From positions 124,001 to 188,000 of the forward strand of contig NZ_NSLC01000002.1 in assembly GCF_020144925.1 (NCBI RefSeq): a DNA stretch of 64,000 bases. Reading direction: 5' to 3'. Below are positions 47,590 through 56,916 of this stretch, in pieces. The notes under the pieces were generated by a model that had not been told where the DNA came from, ran no database searches, and was given only the letters and a program-made list of their open reading frames with translations. The position numbers and the translations under genes were made by a program. Each line of letters begins with the position of its first letter. Within the stretch, counting starts at the first letter, position 1. Origin of the DNA: Afifella sp. IM 167 (GTDB taxonomy: Bacteria; Pseudomonadota; Alphaproteobacteria; Rhizobiales; Afifellaceae).

Positions 47590-49773
47590 GTGGACGGGGG
47601 CGCCAGACAAGCGCGATCGCAGGGGCGGGCAGCCGTTTTGGGCACCGCTTTTCCCGGATTCTCGGCGCCGGGTCCCCTCCGCCGCCTGCGGTGGCGTGTT
47701 GCCGCCCATGCGGCGAGCCTCTCGCGGCAGATCGCCCGCGATCTAGAAGAGCGCCGCTTCTTCCTCTTCGTCGCCGTCGCCTTCGCCCTGGGCGCGCTTG
47801 TCTATTTCGCTTTGCCGCGCGAACCGCTTCTCGGCGCGCTCCTTCCCGCGGCGCTGTTTGCCGCCCTGGCGGCCTTCCTTTCCTGGTGGCGGGGCGGCCC
47901 TTTCGGCCTCCTTGTCCTCCTCGCCGCGCTTCTCGCCGGCGCAAGCGCAGCGAAACTCCGGGTCGAGAGCCTGACCGCACCGCAGCTCGAGCGGACGATG
48001 AGCGGGGAGGTGCGCGGGCGCGTCCTGGATATCGAGATCCGGGCCGGCCGCGCGCCGCGCGCCGTTCTCGACAGCGTGCGGATCGCTAAAATCGGTAAGG
48101 CAAGGACGCCTGAGCGGATCCGTCTCACATTCCGGGGCGATCCGCCGCCGCTGGGCAGCATCGTCACCGCCCGGGCGCGCCTTTCGCCCGTGCCGGGGCC
48201 CGCCATGCCGGGCGGCTACGATCCGGCGCGTGCCGCCTTCTTCGATGGGATCGGCGCCGGCGGCTTCGTCTTCGGCAGCTTCACGGTAATTGAGGAGCCG
48301 CGCGGGTTTCGCCCTCTGGGCATCCTTGCCGCTCTTCGCCAGCGCGTCGCTGCCCGCATCGCAGACGCCTCTCCGGGAGAAGCCGGAGCCGTGGCGGTCG
48401 CGCTTCTGGTCGGCGAGCGCGGCCTGATCGGCGAGGAGACGGCGGAGACGCTGCGCGTCGCCGGCCTGGCGCATATCCTGGCGATCTCAGGCCTGCACAT
48501 GATGCTGATGGCCGGCACCACCTTCTGGCTGGTGCGCGCCGGAATGGCGCTCATGGAAGGCGCCGCCCTCGGCTGGCCGCTCAGGAAGATCGCCGCCATC
48601 GCGGCCCTTGCTGTCGGCACGTTCTATCTCGCCATCTCAGGTGGCAACGTCGCAACCATCCGCGCCTTCGTCATGGCGGGCGTTATGTTTGCCGCAATTC
48701 TCGTCGACCGGCCGGCGCTTTCGCTCCGGAATCTCGCGATCGCCGCCTTCATCGTCGTCGCGCTTCAGCCGGAGAGCGTGGCCGAGCCCGGTTTCCAGAT
48801 GTCCTTTGCGGCTGTCGCAGCGCTGATCTCCGTCTGGGAGCTCTGGCGCGAGCGGCCGGTCGATCGTCTCGCCGAACCGCCTTCCTGGCCATGGCGTCTG
48901 ACGCGCAGGCTCGCCGGGGCGCTGCTCGCCATTGCCCTGACGACGCTCGTCGCCGGTTTCGCCACCGCGCCCTTCGCGGCCTACCATTTCGGTCGCTTCG
49001 CCTCCTATTCCCTTCTCGGCAACCTCCTCGCCATGCCACTCGTCTCGCTTGTCGTGATGCCGGCGGGCCTGCTGTCGCTTGCCCTCATGCCCTTCGGGCT
49101 CGATCCGCTCCCGCTGGCCGTCATGACCACGGGCATCGACCTCGTCCTCGCCGCCGCGCGCTGGGTCTCCGGGCTTCCGGGCTCCAGTCTTTCCATCGCG
49201 CCGTTTCCCGCCTGGACGCTCCTCATCGCCACCGCAGGCTTCCTCTGGCTTTGCCTCTGGCGCTCGCCCGTGCGGCTCTACGGCCTCGTGCCGCTCCTCG
49301 TCGGCGCCCTTTTGGCTGCCGCGCTTTCCTCAAACGCCGATCTCATCGTGGAAGAATCCGGCAAGGCGATCGCCGCGCGCGGCGCGGACGGCATCCTGCG
49401 CGTCGAGGGCGCGCGCGCCGGCTCCTATCTCGCCGATATGTGGCTGACGAACGAAAGGGCGGGCGAGGGCGGTTTGGCGGAGGGCTTTCTCTGCGACGGC
49501 GAGGCCTGCCTTTTTGCCATGAAGGGCGGCCTGCGCCTTTCCCACGTCCTTTCGCCGCTCGCCTTCGCCGAGGATTGCGACAAGGCTGACGTGATCGTCA
49601 CCGCCCTGCCGGCGCCGCCGGGCTGCCGGGCTCCGATCGTCATCGACCGGGAAAGGTTGGCCGCGCGGGGCGCGCACGCGCTTCGGGTCGGTTCGGCCGG
49701 CCCCGCCAAGAGCGACATAAGGACAGCCCGCCCGGCGATGCGCCGCCCATGGCAGGGCGTACCGGCCCTCTGA
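47590..49773 (+). CDS. comEC: ComEC/Rec2 family DNA internalisation protein
   Basis: ComEC carries single-stranded DNA across the inner membrane in competent cells. The 727-residue product has an N-terminal hydrophobic pair (about 55-115), an OB-like periplasmic domain (about 130-230), and the competence core with LVGERGLIGEETAETLRVAGLAHILAISGLHMMLMAG (about 275-312) in a block of ten or so helices. A C-terminal region after 590 resembles the remains of the beta-lactamase-like domain, but no HxHxDH motif is present. The GTG start has only a weak ribosome-binding site, so the N-terminus is uncertain. LexA, often encoded beside comEC in related genomes, is not here. Confidence 0.9.
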   Translation: MDGGARQARSQGRAAVLGTAFPGFSAPGPLRRLRWRVAAHAASLSRQIARDLEERRFFLFVAVAFALGALVYFALPREPLLGALLPAALFAALAAFLSWWRGGPFGLLVLLAALLAGASAAKLRVESLTAPQLERTMSGEVRGRVLDIEIRAGRAPRAVLDSVRIAKIGKARTPERIRLTFRGDPPPLGSIVTARARLSPVPGPAMPGGYDPARAAFFDGIGAGGFVFGSFTVIEEPRGFRPLGILAALRQRVAARIADASPGEAGAVAVALLVGERGLIGEETAETLRVAGLAHILAISGLHMMLMAGTTFWLVRAGMALMEGAALGWPLRKIAAIAALAVGTFYLAISGGNVATIRAFVMAGVMFAAILVDRPALSLRNLAIAAFIVVALQPESVAEPGFQMSFAAVAALISVWELWRERPVDRLAEPPSWPWRLTRRLAGALLAIALTTLVAGFATAPFAAYHFGRFASYSLLGNLLAMPLVSLVVMPAGLLSLALMPFGLDPLPLAVMTTGIDLVLAAARWVSGLPGSSLSIAPFPAWTLLIATAGFLWLCLWRSPVRLYGLVPLLVGALLAAALSSNADLIVEESGKAIAARGADGILRVEGARAGSYLADMWLTNERAGEGGLAEGFLCDGEACLFAMKGGLRLSHVLSPLAFAEDCDKADVIVTALPAPPGCRAPIVIDRERLAARGAHALRVGSAGPAKSDIRTARPAMRRPWQGVPAL

Positions 49774-49857
49774 AAAGCACTGCCGCTATCGGCCAGTTGA
49801 CCGCGGGCGCCGGGACCGGCATCAAATGCAGGGCCACATCGCGCGAACAGGCGCAGG

Positions 49858-49933
<76 letters not shown>

Positions 49934-49970
49934 TGTTGGCGCCTCTCTTCTGCGAGGAAAAAAGCCGCCT

Positions 49971-49992
49971 GTTCGACCCGATGGGGTCGAAC
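49971..49992 (+). other. perfect hairpin downstream of tRNA-Thr
   Basis: GTTCGACCC (49971-49979) and GGGTCGAAC (49984-49992) form a nine-base stem with loop GATG, 38 bases after the tRNA. It is preceded by a run of A but not followed by T. It could be a weak terminator or a processing element for the tRNA, or a leader element of the amylase gene 60 bases on. Confidence 0.45.
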
Positions 49993-50051
49993 CGAAATCC
50001 ATCCCGGCAGTTGAACCCCCGAACAGAAAGGCCTGGAGCCGAAGGGGATTT

Positions 50052-51647
50052 ATGCAAGATATGCTGTGGTGGAAGCGCGGGACGGTCTACCAGATCTATC
50101 CGCGCTCCTTTCAGGATTCGAATGACGACGGCATCGGCGATCTGGCCGGCATCCGTGAGCGGCTGCCATACCTGACCTGGCTCGGCGTCGACGCGATCTG
50201 GATCTCGCCTTTCTATCCATCGCCGATGGCCGATTTCGGCTACGACGTCGCCGATTACTGCGGTGTCGACCCGATGTTCGGCTCCCTCTCCGATTTTGAC
50301 GCCCTGCTTGCCGACGCCCACGAGGCCGGGCTGAAAGTCATCCTCGATTTCGTGCCGAACCACACATCCGATCGCCATCCCTGGTTCGCCGAGAGCCGGT
50401 CGGATCGCGCCAGCCCGAAGCGGGACTGGTACATCTGGAAGGATCCGGCACCCGGCGGCGGGCCACCGAACAACTGGATTTCCAATTTCGGCGGCAGCGC
50501 CTGGCAATTCGACGAGATCACCGGCCAGTACTACTACCATGCCTTCCTAAAGGAGCAGCCGGACCTCAACTGGCGCAATCCCGATGTGCGCGCGGCCATG
50601 ATGGACGTCCTGCGCTTCTGGCTCGAACGGGGCGTCGACGGCTTTCGCGTCGATGTCATCTGGCACCTGATCAAGGATGCCGGATTTCGCGACAATCCGG
50701 TCAATCCCGGCTGGAGCGAGAATGACCCGGAGATCGGCCGCCTCGTCCAGGCGTATTCCGCCGACCAGCCGGAGGTGCACGAGATCATCGCCGAGATGCG
50801 CGCCGTGCTGGAGGAATACGACGAACGCGTCCTGATCGGGGAGATCTACCTGCCGCTGGAACGCCTCGTCGCCTATTACGGCGAGGATCTCTCGGGCGCC
50901 CATCTGCCCTTCAATTTCCAGCTTCTGGAGACGGCCTGGCACGCCCGCCAGATCGACGGCATGATCCGCGAATACGAAGCCGCGCTGCCCCAAGGCGGAT
51001 GGCCAAATTGGGTGCTCGGCAACCATGACCGCCAGCGCATTGCCGGCCGTGTCGGGACGGAGCAGGCGCGCGTGGCGGCGATGCTGCTGCTGACGCTGCG
51101 CGGCACCGCTACGCTCTATTACGGCGACGAGATCGGCATGCAGAACGTACCGATCCCGCCGGACCGCGTGCAGGATCCGTGGGAGAAGAACGAGCCGGGC
51201 CTCGGCTTCAATCGCGACGCCTACCGCACGCCCATGCAATGGGACGCCAGCGAGGGCGCCGGGTTCACGACGGCCGAGCCCTGGCTCCCCATCGACATGC
51301 GCGAGCCGGAACGCAACGTCGCCGACGAAAGGCAGGACGAGGGTTCCATGCTCTGCCTCTACCGCCGGCTCCTCGATCTGCGGCGCACGCGCCCGGCACT
51401 CGCCGTCGGCGCCTACCGCCCGGTGGAAGCGGAGGGCGACGTGCTCGCCTATTGCCGCGAGGAAGGCACGGAGCGCTTGCTCGTCGCCCTTAATCTTGGC
51501 GCCGAGCCGGCGGCCCTCTCCCTGCCGCCGGAGGCGCGCGGCGGGCGCATCGTCCTTTCCGTTCTCGGTAACCGCGAGGCGGAAAGCGTCGGCGAGGTTC
51601 TTTCCCTGCAAGGCAACGAAGCCGTGCTCCTGGAGTTCTCCGCCTGA
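50052..51647 (+). CDS. GH13 alpha-glucosidase family protein
   Basis: The 531-residue product is a (beta/alpha)8 glycoside hydrolase, probably splitting alpha-1,4 or alpha-1,6 glucosides such as sucrose, maltose or short oligomers in the cytoplasm. Region I is DFVPNHTSD (99-107). The nucleophile D201 is in DGFRVDVIWH, the acid/base E264 in LIGEIYLP, and the transition-state D326 in GNHDRQR. The GIGDL motif near residue 28 is typical of the oligo-1,6-glucosidase subfamily. No signal peptide is seen. The ATG follows AAGGGGAT. A second GH13 gene lies 46 bases on, so the two are likely one operon. The precise substrate is not readable. Confidence 0.88.
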   Translation: MQDMLWWKRGTVYQIYPRSFQDSNDDGIGDLAGIRERLPYLTWLGVDAIWISPFYPSPMADFGYDVADYCGVDPMFGSLSDFDALLADAHEAGLKVILDFVPNHTSDRHPWFAESRSDRASPKRDWYIWKDPAPGGGPPNNWISNFGGSAWQFDEITGQYYYHAFLKEQPDLNWRNPDVRAAMMDVLRFWLERGVDGFRVDVIWHLIKDAGFRDNPVNPGWSENDPEIGRLVQAYSADQPEVHEIIAEMRAVLEEYDERVLIGEIYLPLERLVAYYGEDLSGAHLPFNFQLLETAWHARQIDGMIREYEAALPQGGWPNWVLGNHDRQRIAGRVGTEQARVAAMLLLTLRGTATLYYGDEIGMQNVPIPPDRVQDPWEKNEPGLGFNRDAYRTPMQWDASEGAGFTTAEPWLPIDMREPERNVADERQDEGSMLCLYRRLLDLRRTRPALAVGAYRPVEAEGDVLAYCREEGTERLLVALNLGAEPAALSLPPEARGGRIVLSVLGNREAESVGEVLSLQGNEAVLLEFSA

Positions 51648-51693
51648 CGGAGGCGCCGGACGCCTCGTGAGGAAACCTGAAGAAGGAAGCCGG

Positions 51694-53325
51694 ATGCTCG
51701 ATCTCTGGTACAAGAATGCCGTCATCTACTGCGTCGATGTCGACGCCTATATGGATTCCGACGGCGACGGTGTGGGCGACTTCAAGGGGCTCGCAGACCG
51801 GCTCGACCATATCGAGGCGCTGGGCGCGACCTGCATCTGGCTGCTGCCTTTCTATCCGAGCCCGAACCGCGACAACGGCTACGACATCTCAGATTTCTAC
51901 GGCGTCGATCCGCGCCTCGGCTCGCTCGGCGACTTCGTCAACTTCACCCGCGCAGCGAACGACCGCGGTCTGAAGGTGCTCGTCGACCTCGTCGTCAACC
52001 ATACCTCGATCGATCATCCATGGTTCCAGTCGGCGCGCTCCGACCCCGACTCGCCCTATCGCGACTGGTACGTCTGGTCGGAGGAAAAGCCGGAGAACAT
52101 CCATGAGGGGATCGTCTTCCCGGGCGTGCAGGAAGCGATCTGGACCTACGACCAGAAAGCCAAGGCCTGGTATCTCCACCGCTTCTACAAGCACCAGGCC
52201 GACCTCAACATCGCCAACCCGCGGGTGCGCGAGGAGATCGACAAGATCATGGGCTTCTGGCTGCAGCTCGGCGTCTCCGGCTTCCGGATCGACGCCGTGC
52301 CCTTCCTCATCGAGTATCTCGGGCTGAAGGAAAAGCCGCCGGAGGACCCGGCGGATTATCTCGCCGACATGCGCCGCTTCCTTTCCTGGCGGAAGGCGGA
52401 ATCGGTGATGCTCGCGGAAGCCAATGTGACCATGAAGGACGTTGCCGACTATTTCGGGCCGGACGGCAACCGCATGCACATGGTGTTCAATTTCCTGCTC
52501 AACCAGCACACGTTTCTGGCCTTCGTGCGCGGCGATGCCGAACCGATCCGCCGCATCATGAACATCATGCCGGACCTGCCGGTAGAGGGGCAGTGGGGCT
52601 CCTTCCTGCGGAACCACGACGAGGTCGATCTCGGTCGGCTGACGTCGCAGGAGCGCAAGGAGGTCTTTGGCGCGCTGGCCCCGGATCCCGGCATGATCGT
52701 CTACGACCGCGGCATCCGGCGCCGTCTGGCGCCGATGCTGGAAGGCGACATCGCCCGCCTCAAGCTTGCCTATGCGCTGATGTTCGCGCTGCCCGGAACG
52801 CCGGTCATCTGGTACGGCGAGGAGATCGGGATGGGCGACGACCAGAGCCTGGAGGAGCGCAATGCCGTGCGTACGCCGCTGCAATGGTCGAACCGCAAGA
52901 ATGGCGGCTTTTCCGTCGCCGATCCCGAAGACCTCGTCCGTCCGGTGCTCTCGAAGGGGCCGTTCCGGTACGAGAAGATCAATATCGAGGACCAGCGCTG
53001 CGAACCGGATTCGCTTCTGACCTTCATGGAGGAGCTCGTGCGCGTGCGCCGCGCCGAGCCCGAGATCGGCTGGGGCTACTGGCAGGTTCTCGATACCGAT
53101 ACCCGCATCCTGGGCCTGCGCTACGAATGGCAGGGCAACCGGCTCTACACCTTCCATAACCTCTCCGGGGAGGAGGTCGAGCTGGAGGCCCCGACCGGGG
53201 AGGCAGAGGCCATGAAGCCGGTTTTCTCCGGTCCTATCGACTATGCCTCCCTTGGCCCCGGCGAGAAGACCAAGCTGATGCCTCATGGCTATCTCTGGCT
53301 GCGGCCCGACGTGGAGAGGCGCTAG
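51694..53325 (+). CDS. GH13 family protein, trehalose synthase-like
   Basis: The 543-residue product is a second GH13 enzyme whose sequence pattern resembles trehalose synthases (maltose glucosyl isomerases): LWYKNAVIYCVDVDAYMDSDGDGVGDFKGL and LVVNHTSIDHPWFQSARSDPDSPYRDWYVWS. D200 (GFRIDAVPFL), E242 (MLAEANVTM) and D309 (LRNHDEVD) are the expected catalytic triad, so it should be active. True TreS proteins usually start FxDA(V)IYELHVRAF, and this N-terminus differs, so an alpha-amylase-like activity remains possible. The ATG follows GGAAGC and the gene overlaps nothing. Confidence 0.82.
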   Translation: MLDLWYKNAVIYCVDVDAYMDSDGDGVGDFKGLADRLDHIEALGATCIWLLPFYPSPNRDNGYDISDFYGVDPRLGSLGDFVNFTRAANDRGLKVLVDLVVNHTSIDHPWFQSARSDPDSPYRDWYVWSEEKPENIHEGIVFPGVQEAIWTYDQKAKAWYLHRFYKHQADLNIANPRVREEIDKIMGFWLQLGVSGFRIDAVPFLIEYLGLKEKPPEDPADYLADMRRFLSWRKAESVMLAEANVTMKDVADYFGPDGNRMHMVFNFLLNQHTFLAFVRGDAEPIRRIMNIMPDLPVEGQWGSFLRNHDEVDLGRLTSQERKEVFGALAPDPGMIVYDRGIRRRLAPMLEGDIARLKLAYALMFALPGTPVIWYGEEIGMGDDQSLEERNAVRTPLQWSNRKNGGFSVADPEDLVRPVLSKGPFRYEKINIEDQRCEPDSLLTFMEELVRVRRAEPEIGWGYWQVLDTDTRILGLRYEWQGNRLYTFHNLSGEEVELEAPTGEAEAMKPVFSGPIDYASLGPGEKTKLMPHGYLWLRPDVERR

Positions 53326-53462
53326 GGCAAAGAGCAGGTCGCGCTCGCACTTGATTAAGCAAGTTTGCGGGAAGGGCGGAGCCCGGCTCGTCTAGGACAG
53401 CCTCGCAAAGGCTTGCGCGGAGAGAGGTATGGTCGCCACCCCCTCGGCCGGGCAACGACGAC

Positions 53463-55616
53463 GTGTATACCAAGCCTCTTTCGACCCAGATCCTGTGGCT
53501 CACGAGCCTGTTTGCGCTGCTGGCGCTGACGGGAACCCTTCTCGTCGTCGCCCGGGCAGTCACCCAGACCGACGCCGATGCGTTGGAGCGCCAGCGCATG
53601 CTGGTCGGCCGCGCCATCGCAGAAGAGGTCGCGAGCCTTTCCCAAGACCAGAAAAGCGTCGCCTCATGGGACGAGGCGGCGAGGCGGGTACGCGCCGATG
53701 ACCGCGAATGGCTCCACGAGAACATCGGCCTTTGGATGCGCGACTACTTCCAGCACGATCGCACGATCATCCTCTCCGCGAAGGATGAGATTCTGGTGCA
53801 GGCGCGCTCCGACCGTTTAGCCGGCGGGCCGGCGGAAGATATGATCGCGGCTTTCGGTCCCCACCTTGCTGCGCTGCGCAGCGGTGCCACGACAGGAAAG
53901 CAGGAGAACGCCCGGCGTGGCATCACCCTGATCGACGGCCGTCCGGCGGTGGTCAGCGCGATCCAGATCGTTCCGCACTCCGCTCGCCTTGCGATCCGGC
54001 CGGGCGAGGAGGGCGTCCTTCTCTCCGCGGTCTTTCTCGACAGTGCCTTTCTCCAGCGGCTGCGCTCGGCCTATGCGCTCTCCGATGCCCGCATCCGCCT
54101 TACCAACACCGCACGCGCCTGGGAGACGGCGCTGCCGGTCACAGGCGGTCATGGCGCTCCCGTCGCCTATCTCGTCTGGGACCCGCGCCTTCCGGGTGAG
54201 CACCTTCTGAAGGCCATCCTGCCGACCGCCCTTTTCACCGGCCTCGTCGTCCTTTTCGTGGTCGGCCTCTACGCCCGTCACATCTATCGCAGTTCGGCCG
54301 CGCTGGAGGCGAGCGAGGTGCATGCGCGCCATCTCGCCTACCACGACGGCCTGACGGGGTTGCCGAACCGCGCTCACCTTCTCCATCGCCTCGACCGGCT
54401 CCTGCCTTTCTCCGGCGAGGATCGCGCCGTCCTCCTGTTTGTCGATCTCGACCGCTTCAAGGAGGTGAACGACACCTACGGCCATCAGGCGGGCGATGAG
54501 GTGATCCGCCAGTTTGCCGGGCGGGCGGAGCGCAATCTTTCGGGCGTCGACATGCTCGGCCGGCTCGGAGGCGATGAATTCGCCGTCCTCCTGCGCGGCG
54601 TCGCCTCGGAAGAAGAGGTCACGGCTTTCGCCGCGCGCATCCTTTCCTGCGGCTTCGATCCCTTCCTCGTGCCGGGCGGCAGCGCCACGATCGGTGTTTC
54701 GGTCGGCTACGCCTGGCTGGAGCCGGAGCTTTCCCGCAGCGAGGTGCTGCGCCGCGCCGACGTCGCGCTCTATGCCGCCAAGCGCGAAGGGCGCGGGCGC
54801 TTCTGCGCCTTCTCGCCGGAGACGGATGCAGCGATGCGAACACGGCGGCAGCTTGAGGACGAATTGCGCCTTGCGCTCGCCAGGGGCGGCGAGGGGCTCC
54901 TCGTCTATTACCAGCCGCTGCTTTCAGCGCGCGACGGTACTTTCGTCGGCGTCGAGGCGCTCGTCCGCTGGCAGCACCCGCGTCTCGGATTCGTCTCGCC
55001 GGCGCTCTTCGTGCCGATCGCGGAGGAATCGGGCCTCGTCTCCTGTCTCGACCAATGGGTGCTGGTGCAGGCCTGCCGCGATGCCCGCGCCTGGCCGGAC
55101 CTCGTGCTCGCGGTCAATGTCTCGCCGCGCTCCTTCGAGCGCCCGGGTCTTGCCGCTCGCATCCGCACGACCCTGTCAGCAGAAGGCATTCATCCCCGGC
55201 GACTGGAGGTCGAGGTAACGGAAAGCCTCCTGCTTGCGGAGCACAGCCGAGCCCAGGCCGAGTTGCAGACGATGCGCCAGTCGGGCATCCGCATCGCTCT
55301 CGACGATTTCGGCACCGGCTATTCGAGCCTGTCGCGCCTGCGCACGCTCAAGGTCGACAAGGTCAAGATCGACCGCTCTTTCGTCATGGGCCTCGGCGAG
55401 ACGGGCGGCTCGACGGCGATCATCGACGCCGTCATCGATCTCGGCCACGCACTCGGCGTGACGGTGCTCGCCGAAGGCGTGGAGACGGAACGCCAGCGCG
55501 AGCATCTGCGCACCGCCGGCTGCGACGAGCTGCAGGGCTTCCTCTTCTCGCCGCCGGTTCCGGCAGAGGAGATCAGCGCCATGCTGGAGGCGGAGTGGGA
55601 GCAGGGAGCGGCGTGA
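53463..55616 (+). CDS. CHASE4-GGDEF-EAL c-di-GMP signalling protein
   Basis: The 717-residue product senses outside the cell and makes and/or breaks cyclic-di-GMP. One N-terminal helix (about 9-31) and a second (about 250-272) flank a periplasmic CHASE4-type domain with the WDEAARRV and WMRDYFQHD segments. The GGDEF domain (about 292-450) has an intact GGDEF (369-373) and the DxLTGLPNR start. The EAL domain (about 470-710) keeps EALVRW (498-503), EVTES, DDFGTGYSSL, KIDRSF and AEGVET, so both activities are possible. The I-site RxxD is not obvious. It begins with GTG and a weak ribosome-binding site. Confidence 0.9.
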   Translation: MYTKPLSTQILWLTSLFALLALTGTLLVVARAVTQTDADALERQRMLVGRAIAEEVASLSQDQKSVASWDEAARRVRADDREWLHENIGLWMRDYFQHDRTIILSAKDEILVQARSDRLAGGPAEDMIAAFGPHLAALRSGATTGKQENARRGITLIDGRPAVVSAIQIVPHSARLAIRPGEEGVLLSAVFLDSAFLQRLRSAYALSDARIRLTNTARAWETALPVTGGHGAPVAYLVWDPRLPGEHLLKAILPTALFTGLVVLFVVGLYARHIYRSSAALEASEVHARHLAYHDGLTGLPNRAHLLHRLDRLLPFSGEDRAVLLFVDLDRFKEVNDTYGHQAGDEVIRQFAGRAERNLSGVDMLGRLGGDEFAVLLRGVASEEEVTAFAARILSCGFDPFLVPGGSATIGVSVGYAWLEPELSRSEVLRRADVALYAAKREGRGRFCAFSPETDAAMRTRRQLEDELRLALARGGEGLLVYYQPLLSARDGTFVGVEALVRWQHPRLGFVSPALFVPIAEESGLVSCLDQWVLVQACRDARAWPDLVLAVNVSPRSFERPGLAARIRTTLSAEGIHPRRLEVEVTESLLLAEHSRAQAELQTMRQSGIRIALDDFGTGYSSLSRLRTLKVDKVKIDRSFVMGLGETGGSTAIIDAVIDLGHALGVTVLAEGVETERQREHLRTAGCDELQGFLFSPPVPAEEISAMLEAEWEQGAA

Positions 55617-55707
55617 AGCTCTTCCCGGAGACTGGCGACATCGGCCATCGCGAGACTGAGGTGCAATCTGGTCTCATCTGCACCTGCTATTCCGTCCGGC
55701 CCAAACC

Positions 55708-56055
55708 TCAGTCCCCAACCTCACCCTTCACCCAGTCGGCATAAGCGGCGTTCACGCGCGGCGCTTCCAGTGTCAGGATTGCCGGCACCTCGTAGGGGTG
55801 CAGCCCGGCGACTTCTTTCCGCAGCGCAGCCTCGCGCTCCGGCGCGGTCTTCAGAATAAGGACGGCCTCGTTCTCCTCCTCGATCGCGCCTTTCCAGCGA
55901 TAGAGGGAGATCATGGCGGGAAGGATGTTGGCGCAGGCGGCAAGCCGCGCCTCGACGGCCTTTGCGCCGATGCGCCTGGCCGTGTCGAGATCGGGGCAGG
56001 GGATGTAGAGGAGGGCGAGCCGGTTCGCCTCCGCCTCGCCGTCACGCGCGCTCAT
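55708..56055 (-). CDS. cutA: divalent-cation tolerance protein CutA
   Basis: The 115-residue product is a CutA1-type trimeric protein: [55 protein letters not shown], and [12 protein letters not shown]. CutA binds copper in vitro, but its cellular role is not settled. The ATG (CAT 56053-56055) starts the usual N-terminus; a longer frame is not supported. It is divergent from nadK, with 78 bases between the starts, and convergent with the GGDEF-EAL gene. Confidence 0.93.
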   Translation of the reverse strand: MSARDGEAEANRLALLYIPCPDLDTARRIGAKAVEARLAACANILPAMISLYRWKGAIEEENEAVLILKTAPEREAALRKEVAGLHPYEVPAILTLEAPRVNAAYADWVKGEVGD

Positions 56056-56133
56056 GGCCAAAGACTCCGTTTTGCCGAAGGCCGGCCTCGTGCTAGGCGG
56101 GCCAACGTTCCATTGGGCTGCTTCGACCGAACC

Positions 56134-56895
56134 ATGCCACGCATCGCCATCATGTCCAGCGATTCCGCCGAGGCGCTCGAAGCCGCCGAGGTGCTGCGGG
56201 CCGCCTATGGCGAAGTGCCGCCCGACGAGGCGGACGTGATCGTCGCGCTGGGCGGCGACGGGCTGATGCTTCAGGCGCTGCACGCCCATATGGACGGCGG
56301 CAAGCCGATTTTCGGCATGAATCGCGGCTCCGTCGGCTTCCTGATGAACGAATACGCGCCCGAGGGGCTGATGGAGCGGCTGGAGGAAGCGAAATCCTCC
56401 ACGATCCATCCGCTGCGTATGACGGTGCGCACCGAGGGCGGCGAACCCATCGAGGCCCGGGCCATCAACGAGGTGGCGCTGTTTCGCCAGTCCTACCAGG
56501 CCGCGAAGCTGCGCCTCGTCATCGACGGCCACGAGCGCCTCGCCGAGCTTATCTGCGACGGCATCCTGCTCGCCACGCCCGCCGGTTCGACGGCCTACAA
56601 TCTTTCCGCCCACGGTCCGATCATCCCGATCAACGCCCCGCTGCTGGCGCTGACGCCGATCAGCCCGTTCCGGCCGCGACGCTGGCGCGGCGCGCTGCTG
56701 CCGGACCACGTGACGGTCACGATCACGGTGCTGGAGCCGGAAAAGCGGCCGGTCAACGCCGTCGCCGACCACACCGAGTTCAAGAGCGTTCGGGAGGTGG
56801 AGATCAAGGCCGACAAGAAGGCGACCGGCTACATCATGTTCGACCCGGACCATTCCTGGGACGAACGCATCCTTGCCGAGCAGTTCCGCTACTGA
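56134..56895 (+). CDS. nadK: NAD kinase
   Basis: NadK phosphorylates NAD to NADP, the cell's only direct route. The 253-residue product has the GGDG phosphate-transfer motif (40-43 in [12 protein letters not shown]), [14 protein letters not shown], and [16 protein letters not shown]. The NAD motif is [18 protein letters not shown], followed by [25 protein letters not shown]. The ATG at 56134 gives [11 protein letters not shown], the usual start. It ends convergent with the DUF2336 gene. Confidence 0.96.
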   Translation: MPRIAIMSSDSAEALEAAEVLRAAYGEVPPDEADVIVALGGDGLMLQALHAHMDGGKPIFGMNRGSVGFLMNEYAPEGLMERLEEAKSSTIHPLRMTVRTEGGEPIEARAINEVALFRQSYQAAKLRLVIDGHERLAELICDGILLATPAGSTAYNLSAHGPIIPINAPLLALTPISPFRPRRWRGALLPDHVTVTITVLEPEKRPVNAVADHTEFKSVREVEIKADKKATGYIMFDPDHSWDERILAEQFRY

Positions 56896-56916
56896 TTCCC
56901 AGTCAAAGGGGGCCCG

